Origin: Verrucomicrobiota bacterium
GTDB taxonomy: Bacteria > Verrucomicrobiota > Verrucomicrobiae > Opitutales > CG1-02-43-26
NCBI GenBank assembly: GCA_013289195.1
Contig: JABDAI010000007.1
Location: 1-39,172 of the forward strand
Reading direction: 5' to 3'
DNA: 39,172 bases
This document shows, piece by piece, positions 27,070-36,193 of the stretch; the first letter of the stretch is position 1; every line of letters begins with the position of its first letter. The translations under genes were made by a program, and so were the position numbers. Below the pieces are notes generated by a model. That model saw only the letters and a list, made by a program, of their open reading frames with translations, was not told where the DNA came from and ran no database searches.

Positions 27070-28781
27070 CAGCTAAATGGATTTTCATGCAGCTTTCTGA
27101 AGTCGTACTCGGATTTTTATCTTGTTTCGTTTTTCTTGAATTTTTACTAGCCCAAATTGACCTTACTTCTCTATTACTAAATCCTCTGATCCATGCCATT
27201 AATAAAATTTCCTTGTTTCCAAATATAGCCTTTGCATCCAATAACCATACTCTGAATTACTTCTTTGCCAGTGTAGGCTCAGTTTTAATTATAGTGTTGG
27301 TATTCCGTTGGACAAAGAAGGTTCCATACACCTGTAAATTGGGAAATTTAACTTGGGATAGAAATGCTTTTTGCCGAGGTTGGCTTATTACAGGGAGCAC
27401 AGGTTCTGGGAAAACGCAGTCTGCTATCAACATCCTCATGCATCAGGTGTTCAAAAATGAGAATGGCAAATATAACAAAAAAGGAAATAAAGTCGAACAT
27501 CCTTGGGGAGGTTTCTGTATCGATGAGAAAGGGCTTTATTGGCAGACACTCCAAGATATGGCCACTCATTATAATCGGGAGGAACATCTCGTGCTTTTAC
27601 AGACCAAGCCAGATTATGCAGAGAAAGACTGGAAGCCTAAATATAGGCTCAATCTTTTGTCCGACGATGGAATTCCGTCAAATACTTATGCTTCAGCAAT
27701 TGTCAATACAGCTTCTTCTATTGCTGGCGGCAGTAGTGAAAAAGGTTTTTTTAGGACACAAAGTGAATCTAATATTGGATGGGCTATTGAACTCTTTAGG
27801 TCTATTGGCAATTTTCAAGAGCAGATCAAAATTCCTATAGGAAAACGTTCTTATCCCTCTTTGAAAAATGTCTTAGAAATTTTAACAAACCGTGAAACTT
27901 ATGATGCGCTCATAAGCATAATCGATCCCGAGTCCCCTACCCTCTTAAAGCATGTCAAGCTCTACGAATGCCTTAACCATTTTAAAAATCGATATTGGAA
28001 TCAACCCAAAGATCAATTAGGAGGGGTTCAGGGTACTATCTATAATTTTTTAAATTATTTTACGAATGATGAGGTGGCTGAAGTTTTTTGTTCGGATAAT
28101 ACTTTTAGCTTTGATGAAATTGAAAAGGGGAAAATTGTCTGTGTTGCTATGCCTCAGAAATTACAAATTGAACGACGCTACGTGTGCACATTACTAAAAC
28201 TATTATTTTATACACAGGTCCTTCGACGCTTCGATAGGAAGCAAGATTCTTTTTCAAATAAGAATCTATTAATTTGCTGGCAAGATGAAGCACAACGTTT
28301 TATTACTGAAGCTGATGGAAATGTCGATGTCATTCGAGAAGCAGGAGCTACAACCATTGTGGCGTGCCAATCTAAAACATCTCTTTATCCACCTTTAGGT
28401 AGCAAAGAGAAAGCTAATGTGACAATACTTAATTTAAGAAATCGCATAATATTTAGAGCTTCTGATGAAGACTGCGCAGTTTCTTCAGCAGAATTTATTG
28501 GCAAAAAACCAATTATCAAAAGAACAAAATCTGTCAGCCGATCAGGGGTATCCTATTCTTATTCCAAAACTGATTCTTTTAAGGTACAACCTCACGAGCT
28601 CAGAGATCTTAAAGATTTTTGTTGTATCGTGTACCACTCATCAGGGAAATTCAAAAAATATATGATTGTCCCTAAAGATTCTAATAATCGGACTCCACAA
28701 TGGTTGTATAACAAAATACCATTTTATATTAGGCTTTTCTTAATATTGCTTCCTGTAAAGGTAGATTTTTTAAAAATTTAG
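27063..28781 (+). CDS. VirD4/TraD-family T4SS coupling ATPase
   Basis: The 572-aa product has two N-terminal hydrophobic segments (about 7-30 and 60-82), which anchor coupling proteins in the inner membrane. Walker A is TGSTGSGKTQ at about residue 110, Walker B is LLICWQDEAQRF near 402-413, and a C-terminal RecA-like stretch carries ACQSKTSLYP. Such ATPases hand the relaxosome or protein effectors to the secretion channel. No clear Shine-Dalgarno precedes the ATG. It is transcribed away from the T4SS operon. The length is standard for short TraG/VirD4 forms that lack the all-alpha extension. Confidence 0.85.
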   Translation: MSTAKWIFMQLSEVVLGFLSCFVFLEFLLAQIDLTSLLLNPLIHAINKISLFPNIAFASNNHTLNYFFASVGSVLIIVLVFRWTKKVPYTCKLGNLTWDRNAFCRGWLITGSTGSGKTQSAINILMHQVFKNENGKYNKKGNKVEHPWGGFCIDEKGLYWQTLQDMATHYNREEHLVLLQTKPDYAEKDWKPKYRLNLLSDDGIPSNTYASAIVNTASSIAGGSSEKGFFRTQSESNIGWAIELFRSIGNFQEQIKIPIGKRSYPSLKNVLEILTNRETYDALISIIDPESPTLLKHVKLYECLNHFKNRYWNQPKDQLGGVQGTIYNFLNYFTNDEVAEVFCSDNTFSFDEIEKGKIVCVAMPQKLQIERRYVCTLLKLLFYTQVLRRFDRKQDSFSNKNLLICWQDEAQRFITEADGNVDVIREAGATTIVACQSKTSLYPPLGSKEKANVTILNLRNRIIFRASDEDCAVSSAEFIGKKPIIKRTKSVSRSGVSYSYSKTDSFKVQPHELRDLKDFCCIVYHSSGKFKKYMIVPKDSNNRTPQWLYNKIPFYIRLFLILLPVKVDFLKI

Positions 28782-29864
28782 AAATTTAAGAATTAGAATA
28801 CAAATACTTTAGCAAACTTTGCATGTCATATTCAAGTTGACCGGTTTACATCTTTTTACATCCTTTTACATCCTAATAATATAGCACAAGCAGTAATATC
28901 GCACGATATAATGCGATATGATATCACTTCATTTTGTATCATATAGCGCAATATCATATTATGTAATACATCATTTAATTTTTCACATTATGCTATGTGA
29001 TGTGATACTATATTGTATCGCATAGTATCTAGATTTTTTACTTATATAACCCATGTTTAACTAATTGTAATATTGTCACTCAAAGCCGATTTGTATTATT
29101 ATATATATTACGTCTAATAACACTACTTCAGATTGCGCGATATGATATCATTTTATATCGTATCATATTATATAATTTAACACCATCTCAATGATTGCGA
29201 TCTAAAATAATATGATATCATATCGCATTATGTTATGTAATGCGTCATCGTCTAATTTTGCCACATTATGCTATGACATGATGGCATATTGTATCACTTA
29301 ATGCCAGGGCTATCTACTGCAATCCGAGCACAAGCAATAATATCGCATCATGTCGTACGATATGATATCATTTTATTTTGTGTCGCATAACTTAATATCA
29401 TATTATGTAATACTACATCATTTAATTTTAGCACATAGCACCTAATCTTTTATTTACGCAATCCCATATATATCTAATTGCATTTCATTCAAAGCCGATT
29501 TACATTAACTACATTATATTACATCTAAATAACACTACTTCAGATTTTGCAATATGATATCACTTCACATCGCATCATGTTATGTAATACACCATCATTC
29601 AATTTTACCATATTATGTTATATGATATGATACTATATTGTATCGCATAGTATCTAGGTTGTTTGCTGTAATTCCAGGAGGGTAGGGTAGGGCTACTCTA
29701 TAAATTGAATGTAGAATCAATAAACGAATTCTTGGTAAAAACATGATTATTTATTAATGCCATGTTCTCCTCTTGAGAATCATTGCGCTCTGTAATAGTT
29801 AAGGAATCTATATATTTTGAATTTCTAATTGACGATTTGATATGTTGTTAATTAATAATAAATA
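28782..29864. repeat. Non-coding AT-rich field with a ~410-445-bp direct duplication and TGATATCA palindromes
   Basis: No gene was seen in ~1.08 kb. Two halves are diverged copies of each other. GCACAAGCARTAATATCGCA occurs at 28884 and 29328, and CAAAGCCGATTT occurs at 29081 and 29490, followed by the shared TAACACTACTTCAGAT at 29118 and 29530. Within them the palindrome TGATATCA occurs at 28919, 29143, 29213, 29363 and 29555, along with many near-palindromic ATATCATATT/ATGTAATA blocks. At the left end TTTTACATC is tandemly repeated three times (28843-28872). Similar words recur before parA (32760-32830) and at the end of the partition operon (33883-33898). A partition (centromere-like) site is one explanation. 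Confidence 0.6.
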
Positions 29865-31565
29865 ATGACGTTAATGAAAGATTTTCTCAAAATTAAAACC
29901 AAAGCCGTTATTTTCATAACTGCTTTTATTAGTATTTTTACGCAATTGATAAATGCTGAGTATTCCAATCAAAGTTTTCCGGCTGTATTTGAACTTGCTA
30001 AACTTAATGGTACGAATGGTTTCATAATCGATGGTCTGTATCAGAAAGATGAAAGTGGTTGGTCCGTAAGCAAAGCAGGCGATATCAATGGTGATGGCAT
30101 CAAGGATATGCTTATCGGTGCTTTAGGCGCCAATGGGCAAAAAGGACAAGCTTATGTCTTGTTTGGTAGTAAGCAAAATTGGCCTGAACGTGTTTATCTT
30201 GCAGATCTTAATGGCACTGATGGCTTTATTATTAATGGCATCGATGCTGGTGGTGGTGATGGATCCCTTTATTTATCTGATGCAGGAGACGTTAATGGGG
30301 ATGGCATAGATGATTTTTTACTTGGTGTTTATATGATTCAAAAAACTTATGTCCTATTTGGTAGTAAAAAAACATGGCCAAGAACAATAGATCTTAAAAA
30401 TTTAACGAATACCAGTGGGTTTATCATTTACATGGGCTCCGCAACTGGTATAAATGACAATGATCTAGACGTTTATATCAGTGGCGCAGGGGACGTTAAT
30501 GGAGATAATATTGACGATATCTTAATTGGTAATTCAAGAGCAAATAACTCAACGGGTCAAAGCTATGTGATATTTGGTAGTAAAGAAGAATGGCCTAAAA
30601 TCTTTAACGTTACTAATCTTAATGGAACTAACGGCTTTACAATCGAAGGTATTAATCAATCAGATTTTAGTGGTCAGTGTGTTAGTGGAATAGGCGATAT
30701 AAATGGAGATACAATAAATGATCTTTTTGTTTTTGCTCCAGAAGCTAACTCTGCTCAAGGACAAGGGTATGTAGTATTTGGTAGTAAAACCACTTGGCCT
30801 GCGAACATGAGCCTTTCTTCTCTCAATGGTACTAATGGTTTTAGAATAACTGGTAAGTTTTTTGCAGAAAATTCATATACAGGCCCTCTTTCCGCAAGCC
30901 CAGCAGGAGATGTTAATGGTGATGGAATCGAAGATATATTAATAGGTGCATCGGCCGCAAACAATTATGTAGGCATCTGTTATGTCATATTCGGTAGTAA
31001 AGAAAAGTGGCCAGCTATCTTTGACTTGAATAACATTGATGGCAATAATGGGTTCATTATTAATGGTAAAAACGATCGACGGGCCTGGGTTGGTATTTCA
31101 GTTACTGGCACTGGAGATGTTAACAATGATGGTGTAGATGATATTTTCATCAGTACCGTTACCGATACTAAGTTCAATGCACAAGGCGAAAACTATGTCG
31201 TATTTGGCAGCAAAAAGCAATGGCCTCCTGCACTTTATGTTCAAGATCTCAGTGGCAGTAATGGATTTATTATTAATAATATACCAAACAATATTGATGA
31301 TTATAATTATGTAGCTGGCCCTGGAGATATTAATGGTGATGGAATAAATGATCTTCTAATCGGAAATATGCGAGTAAATGGGCAGACAGGCCAAACTTAC
31401 CTTATTTTTGGCTGTTGTACTTCGCCTAGACCTACTACTAATAATATGCCTTTTATTTTAGAAATGGTATTTGGCATAGGTGGAGGAGTTTTAGTAATAA
31501 CAGGTATTGGTGGTTACTATGGATATCAATATTGGAGACAAGGCGATTACTTAAGTGTTCAATAA
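29865..31565 (+). CDS. Membrane-anchored seven-bladed FG-GAP (integrin-alpha-like) propeller
   Basis: The 566-aa product has a signal peptide (hydrophobic core about residues 15-32). It then carries seven repeats of about 62-72 residues and ends with a transmembrane segment near 540-560 and a short tail. Each repeat contains a calcium-binding loop of the type DxNxDxxxD (for example GDVNGDGIDD), then YVxFGSKxxWP and LNGTNGFxIxG, the FG-GAP signature of integrin-alpha beta-propellers. Seven copies make one complete propeller. The protein should sit at the cell surface with the propeller outside and probably binds a ligand or partner cell. Surrounded by non-coding repeats and an IS630, it looks like single-gene cargo. 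Confidence 0.8.
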   Translation: MTLMKDFLKIKTKAVIFITAFISIFTQLINAEYSNQSFPAVFELAKLNGTNGFIIDGLYQKDESGWSVSKAGDINGDGIKDMLIGALGANGQKGQAYVLFGSKQNWPERVYLADLNGTDGFIINGIDAGGGDGSLYLSDAGDVNGDGIDDFLLGVYMIQKTYVLFGSKKTWPRTIDLKNLTNTSGFIIYMGSATGINDNDLDVYISGAGDVNGDNIDDILIGNSRANNSTGQSYVIFGSKEEWPKIFNVTNLNGTNGFTIEGINQSDFSGQCVSGIGDINGDTINDLFVFAPEANSAQGQGYVVFGSKTTWPANMSLSSLNGTNGFRITGKFFAENSYTGPLSASPAGDVNGDGIEDILIGASAANNYVGICYVIFGSKEKWPAIFDLNNIDGNNGFIINGKNDRRAWVGISVTGTGDVNNDGVDDIFISTVTDTKFNAQGENYVVFGSKKQWPPALYVQDLSGSNGFIINNIPNNIDDYNYVAGPGDINGDGINDLLIGNMRVNGQTGQTYLIFGCCTSPRPTTNNMPFILEMVFGIGGGVLVITGIGGYYGYQYWRQGDYLSVQ

Positions 31566-31604
31566 AAACTTTTTCTATTAGTAACTTCGTCCAATAAACT
31601 TATA

Positions 31605-32711
31605 CCAATTTTCATTGCTAATTGAACATATATTGTGTTTCGCAAATGCTTTTAACAGTATCATTTAAAAGTGATTTCATCAAACTGCACAATACTGATT
31701 CTAATTCTCCTATCGTTTCATAAAGTATATTTTTTAAAATCTTACTTTTTATATACTGCCACAACCTTTCCACTGGATTTAATTCTGGGGCGTACGGTGG
31801 AAGATAGACAATTTTAATGTTGTCGGGAATTTTTAGATCTTTTGATTTATGCCATCCCGCCCTGTCCATGATTAAAATCATTTTATCATTTTTATATTCT
31901 TTTGACATATGCAATAAAAATATATTCATATTTTCTGTATTAACGTTAGATAAGATTAAGCTAAAATTACTACCATCTTTTATATCAACTGAACTATATA
32001 AATAAAAATTCTGATATCCCAATTTTATCTTAACTGTTGATCTTTTTCCAGTCTCAAACCAGCCATGCCTATTTTAGAATGTGTCCCAAAGCGTGATTCG
32101 TCAAAAAAGAAGACTCTTGTATGCTCGATTCTTGTTAATTCACCAACTATATTTTTTTTTAAGATCCTCGACCTTAGTTTTGTCTTGATTAACATGTTTA
32201 GGTCGAGGCGTGATATACGAAAAGTTCATTTCCTTAAGCTTACGTTGTACAGTTGATATACCGACACTCAATTGATATTGAGCTTTCAATTTAAGTTGAA
32301 TTGCTTTGAGCGTTAATTGCGGATCTTTAATCAGCCATTCTTGGATTTGACTTTTTTGCTCATTGTTTATTTTATCCTTTCGTTTTCGCTCTGCAGGAGC
32401 CTGCAAGGCTTTGAATCTATCATTTTTAATATGTTTAATCCACACAGTCAAAGTGGTTCGTGAAATGCCAAATACTTTTGCAACCAAAGTAATTCCGTAC
32501 TTATTGGCCGCAATGACTGCCTCTATTTTTTGACTAATAAAGCCTGTTTTCCCATGGATTTAAGGGCTTTCTCAGCCTTTGCTGCGACTTCATTATCTAT
32601 GAATTTGGATTTTTTTGGCATTTGATAATTCAATGATTTTTTTAACATTATCAAACGATATTAGGAATAATTTTTCAAGCAAAAATACGTTCATTTAGCA
32701 ATGAAAATTGG
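31605..32711 (-). mobile_element. IS630-family insertion sequence, inactive
   Basis: Terminal inverted repeats are visible. The left end near 31605 begins CCAATTTTCATTGCTAA and the right end near 32711 carries its complement with one mismatch within the first ~24 bases. A TA dinucleotide flanks each side (31603-31604 and 32712-32713), the target duplication typical of IS630/Tc1 elements. The length of about 1.1 kb is also typical. The inner transposase gene is broken. Confidence 0.82.
31618..32621 (-). pseudogene. IS630 transposase, broken by three frameshifts
   Basis: Read from the ATG at 32621, the pieces are: an N-terminal start (MPKKSKFIDNEVAAKA), the helix-turn-helix part (TLVAKVFGISRTTLTVWIKHI, 32140-32487), the first catalytic Asp region (RVFFFDESRFGTHSK, about 32060-32110), and the C-terminal DDE part (MILIMDRAGWHK, then LPPYAPELNPVERLW, 31618-32022). 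Joining them needs one added A in an A-run near 32548, one removed A in the nine-A run near 32152-32160, and one added base near 32066. All catalytic motifs can still be read, so decay is recent. The separate open frames are not independent genes. Confidence 0.8.
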
Positions 32712-32895
32712 TATTATACAACCCATCTACATATTCTATTAGCTAAGCAATTTGACGCTGACATAACTACATAGCGATAACATCGTATCATATCATGTTA
32801 TGTGATCCAATATAATTTCACTACATATCAAATGAAATTAATTGATCTTATATCATTTTTCTTGAAAAGTTTATTTTTATTTAGTTTAATGAAGT

Positions 32896-33567
32896 ATGAT
32901 CATCCTTATAGGAGTTGAAAAAGGTGGAACCGGTAAAACAACGTTAGCTACAAACCTAGCGGTAATTCGAAAAATGGCTGGAGAAGATGTTTTGTTGGTA
33001 GATGCAGACATTCAAAAAAGTGCCAATTTTTGGGCAACTATGAGAAACGAAGTATTGCCTAATAATCGAATATCATGTATTCAAAAATTCGGAAAGGGTA
33101 TAGGTACTGAGCTATTAGATTTAACTGGACGCTATAAAGATATTATTGTAGACGCAGGAGGAAGAGATAGTGTTGAATTAAGAGCATCTATGGCTGTTGC
33201 AGACAAACTTTATATCCCCATTCAAGCTTCACAATTTGATTTTTGGACACTTTCGCAAATGGAAGAATTGGTTCAAGCAGCTAGGAATTTCAATCCTAAA
33301 CTCCAGGCATACATAATTATAAATCGGTCATCAGCCAATCCTTCAGTAACAGAATCAAATGAGGCGATTGAGTTATTAAAAGATTTTGAAAACCTAAAAT
33401 ATTCTGGAATTACAATTTGCGACAGAATTGCATATCGCAAAGCTGCGAGCAGGGGACTTTCTGTTTTAGAATTGCAACCAATCGATCAAAAAGCAGTGAA
33501 GGAAATGAATACATTCTACAAAAAAGTTTACAATGAAAAAACAAAGCTTGCAAAGTCGGCCGCCTAA
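32896..33567 (+). CDS. parA: ParA-family partition ATPase
   Basis: The 223-aa product has the deviant Walker A motif KGGTGKTT (residues 9-16) with the signature Lys. It also has DADIQKSANFW (Walker A' region) and IIVDAGGRD (Walker B region near 80-88). The short length without an N-terminal DNA-binding domain places it in the type Ib ParA/Soj-like group that segregates plasmids. In that type the small partner protein binds a centromere, often upstream of parA, and represses the operon. The next gene overlaps by 35 bases. The AT-rich palindromic stretch at 32740-32890, just upstream, is a candidate operator or parS. Confidence 0.85.
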   Translation: MIILIGVEKGGTGKTTLATNLAVIRKMAGEDVLLVDADIQKSANFWATMRNEVLPNNRISCIQKFGKGIGTELLDLTGRYKDIIVDAGGRDSVELRASMAVADKLYIPIQASQFDFWTLSQMEELVQAARNFNPKLQAYIIINRSSANPSVTESNEAIELLKDFENLKYSGITICDRIAYRKAASRGLSVLELQPIDQKAVKEMNTFYKKVYNEKTKLAKSAA

Positions 33568-33889
33568 AATCAATAAGGAATTAGATGCCTTTATTCAAGG
33601 TGCCGGAGTTAAAAAGGAAAAATCAATCAATTTTTCTTCTTCAATTACGTCAATTTCTGAAAAAGAACCTATCACCATTTGTAATGAAATAATTGAAGTC
33701 TTTCCATGGGAAGAATCTCATGTTCGTTCAGATGTTAAAAAACTATTTGCACTTCGACTTACTGAACCTGAAATGCTAAAATTGCAATTTATTCAAAAAA
33801 AGACCGAACGAAGTATGCAAAAGTTTTGTCTTGCATGTATAATTCCTGCAATTGAAGCAGAAGTAAATAGGCTTATTGAAGCGAAATGA
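33533..33889 (+). CDS. Small partner of ParA, probable centromere-binding protein
   Basis: The 118-aa product starts inside the end of parA, so the two are translationally coupled. The N-terminal half is polar and likely disordered. The C-terminal half (about 70-118: ALRLTEPEMLKLQFIQKKTERSMQKFCLACIIPAIEAEV) could form a ribbon-helix-helix-like or short helical DNA-binding fold, as in small ParB/ParG-type proteins. The size and position fit; no diagnostic motif proves it. Confidence 0.58.
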   Translation: MKKQSLQSRPPKINKELDAFIQGAGVKKEKSINFSSSITSISEKEPITICNEIIEVFPWEESHVRSDVKKLFALRLTEPEMLKLQFIQKKTERSMQKFCLACIIPAIEAEVNRLIEAK

Positions 33890-33898
33890 TATCATTTC
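33883..33898. promoter_or_regulatory. Perfect 16-bp palindrome at the end of the partition operon
   Basis: GAAATGATATCATTTC is fully symmetric and overlaps the stop codon of the ParA partner gene. Its core, TGATATCA, is the same palindrome found five times at 28.9-29.6 kb. With no T-run after it, it is more likely a protein-binding site than a terminator. Confidence 0.45.
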
Positions 33899-34018
33899 AA
33901 TGAAGTTGAAAGATTTTATTATAGGAATAGTAATATGGCAAAAAAGTCAATATACTCATAAGAGTCGTACCTTCTAAGAGGTGTAATACTAATTCCCTCC
34001 CTTCATACTTAACTTTGA

Positions 34019-35557
34019 TTGGTCCGGCAACGTTTGGAGTTCAAAAAGAGCTGGAATCCAGAGGATGCGCTCCACACGATATGTGCTTTTGCAAATGACA
34101 TTCATAATTTAGGAGGCGGGTATATTTTTATTGGGATTGAAGAAATAGATGGTAAGCCGATTCTCCCTCCTGCGGGGTTGCAATCCAATCAGTTAGACAA
34201 AATTCAAAAAGAGCTTTTATCGCTTGGATATAGTTATATAATTCCTCAATATCATCCAGTGGTGGCGCCTTATGTTATAGAGGCACAAAATGTTTTAGTC
34301 ATTTGGGTTCCTGGCGGGCAAGATAGGCCATATAAAGCGCGAGAAAAGTTAGGGAAAGGTGATTCCCAATACAGATATTATATTAGAAGAGGATCTTCTA
34401 CGATCAAAGCAACCAACTTCGATGAGAAAGAACTAATTCGTATATCTGAGAGAGTTCCCTTTGATGATCGGTTGAATTATAATTCAACGATTGAGGACCT
34501 TGAATTTGGATTGATCAAGGAGTTTCTTTATGAGATTAATAGTGGATTAAGAAACAATCTTGGCGATTTAGAATTAGAGCAATTATGTAGGCAAATGCAG
34601 ATTGTTGATGGGCCAAGTGAAGCTTTAAAGCCAAAAAACGTCGGATTAATGTTTTTTAACAAAAATCCAGATAAATTTTTCCCCTGCACACAAATCGACA
34701 TTATTAATTTTCCTGATGGTCCTGGTGGAGATAGGTTTTTTGAAAAAACATTTAAAGGACCTATATGGAAAATATTAATATCTGCATTACAATATATTCG
34801 TGACAATGTTATTGTTGAGCATATTTTTTAATACCCGGATCGAGCTAAAGCAGATCGTATATTTAACATTCCTTATATTGCTATTGAAGAAGCTTTGGTG
34901 AATGCCATTTATCACAGAAGTTATGATATCCGAGAACCTGTCGAAGTGCGTATTTTGCCTGAAGAAATTTTTATCAAAAGTTTTCCTGGTCCTGACAGCT
35001 CGATCAATTTAGAGGATTTGCAAAAAGGTAAGGGGGCTTCTCAGCTATATACGAATCGTCGCATAGGCGATTTTCTTAAAGAATTGGATCTGACTGAAGG
35101 GCGAGGAACTGGAATCCCTAAAATTTTGAGTGCTATGAAAGCAAATGGTTCACCGAATCCCAGCTTTGAAAGTAACGCAGAAAGAAGCTATTTTTTGACT
35201 GTATTGCCAATTCATCCAAAGGTAATAGAATTAGAAAAAGCTCGAGATCGAGATAAAGAGGGTGGATTAGTGGCCCAGTCAGTGGCCCAGTCAGTGGCCC
35301 AGTCAGCGGCCCAGTCGCGAGAGTTACTAGTTTTAAGTTTTTTATTGGAAAAGGAGGCTTCAAAAAAAGAATTAGCACCCGTTGTAGGTATTGACCAAGC
35401 ATCTGGAACCATTAAGAGAGTTCTAAAACAATTGCTAGACAAAGAGCTAATCGCATATACCATGCCTGAACATCCTCAAAGCCGCTTACAAAAATATAGA
35501 ATTAGCAAAAATGGGCAAGAATACCTGAGTAATTTGAAAGATCAGCAAAATAAGTAG
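34019..35557 (+). pseudogene. AlbA_2-domain / COG2865 transcriptional regulator, interrupted by a stop codon
   Basis: Two pieces lie in the same frame and are separated only by the TAA at 34829-34831. The first has an AlbA_2 (Schlafen-type) domain: LEFKKSWNPEDALHTICAFAND, then GGGYIFIGIEE, residues about 7-45. The second has the GHKL-like C-terminal part (ALVNAIYHRSYD, then GRGTGIPKILSAM) and a winged helix at the end. One base change would restore EHIF-x-YPDRAKADRIF. The start is also doubtful: the written TTG directly follows a TGA, so the true N-terminus may be lost. Near the end, four 12-bp tandem repeats (35270-35317) encode (V/A)AQS repeated, a linker commonly variable in this family. 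It was probably a DNA-binding regulator and is now likely inactive. Confidence 0.72.
35270..35317 (+). repeat. Four tandem 12-bp repeats inside the COG2865-like gene
   Basis: The unit GTGGCCCAGTCA is repeated three times, with a fourth copy differing by two bases. It encodes VAQS repeats in the linker before the winged helix. The units are notably GC-rich against the background, and copy number could change by slippage without breaking the frame. Confidence 0.85.
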
Positions 35558-35599
35558 AAACAGGGGGAGCATCACCTTTTCAGTCTTGTTGTTTTATTT

Positions 35600-35930
35600 A
35601 GGATATTCAGCAAAATACTATCGAGTGGTATTTTAGGACAAAGCGTATAAATTCTTGAAAGAAATATGTCTGGAGATAACAAAAAATTTTCTTGAAATAG
35701 GAATAGATAGAGATCATATACATTTCCTTATGCAATCGGTACCAATGTGCAGTTTAAAAAAGATAATCACAATAAAAAGTATAATGGCTAGAGAAAAATA
35801 TGAATAGTTATCTGAGATAAAATGGGAAGGTAAAATCAAAAGGCTATTTTGCCAATAGTTGTAGAGCAACATAAATATGATATAAAAATATGTATCAAGA
35901 AATGGAGACAGAATAAGTGCTTTATAAGGA
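35600..35930 (+). pseudogene. IS200/IS605-type TnpA remnant
   Basis: A plus-strand frame from about 35629 reads KFLKEICLEITKNFLEIG, then IDRDHIHFLMQSVP and SIMAREKYE before a stop near 35800. The HIH motif with FLMQSVP matches the HUH catalytic region of Y1 transposases of IS200/IS605. Beyond the stop, further frames give loosely matching pieces. The N-terminus and catalytic Tyr are not readable, so the gene is dead. Confidence 0.6.
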
Positions 35931-36092
35931 AAGTCAGTTAGAATTTTAATTTTGGCATATAATGCCCCGAATCAAGCTTCGCGGATTTTTACTGGAAAAA
36001 ATAAACTCTATAAGAAATATTAGAATATTAAAGAATATAAGAAATATACAAACTGCAAAAGGCTGCTATATAAAGGGATTCAGGTTCAGTGT

Positions 36093-36193
36093 AATCACTT
36101 TTTACGGACAGACTATCACTTTTTACGAAATGACAATCACCTATTGCGGATAAATGATCACCTATTGCGGAATACCTGATCACGTATTACGGA
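36093..36193 (+). repeat. Five phased iterons at 21-22-bp spacing (candidate core origin)
   Basis: Copies of the 16-bp word TATCACYTATTGCGGA or close variants start at 36093, 36114, 36135, 36156 and 36178. Spacing of 21-22 bp places each site on the same face of the helix. This is the classical iteron arrangement bound by Rep_3-family initiators in plasmid replication origins. The first two copies are the most diverged (TTTTTACGGA or TTTTTACGAA ends). The flanks are very AT-rich, as expected for strand opening. Confidence 0.82.

Noticed and set aside
28782..29864. A decayed gene or tRNA cluster in the 1.08-kb gap
   Set aside because: All six frames are densely stopped, no cloverleaf was seen, and the sequence is dominated by ATATCATATT-type near-palindromes and a direct duplication.
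34829..34831. Recoding (selenocysteine/pyrrolysine or alternate code) at the internal stop of the COG2865-like gene
   Set aside because: The codon is TAA, there is no recoding structure next to it, and other genes in the window use TAA as a normal stop.
35133..35463. Minus-strand frames with repeated GPLT or DWAT units
   Set aside because: They are antisense readings of the four 12-bp repeats within the COG2865-like gene.
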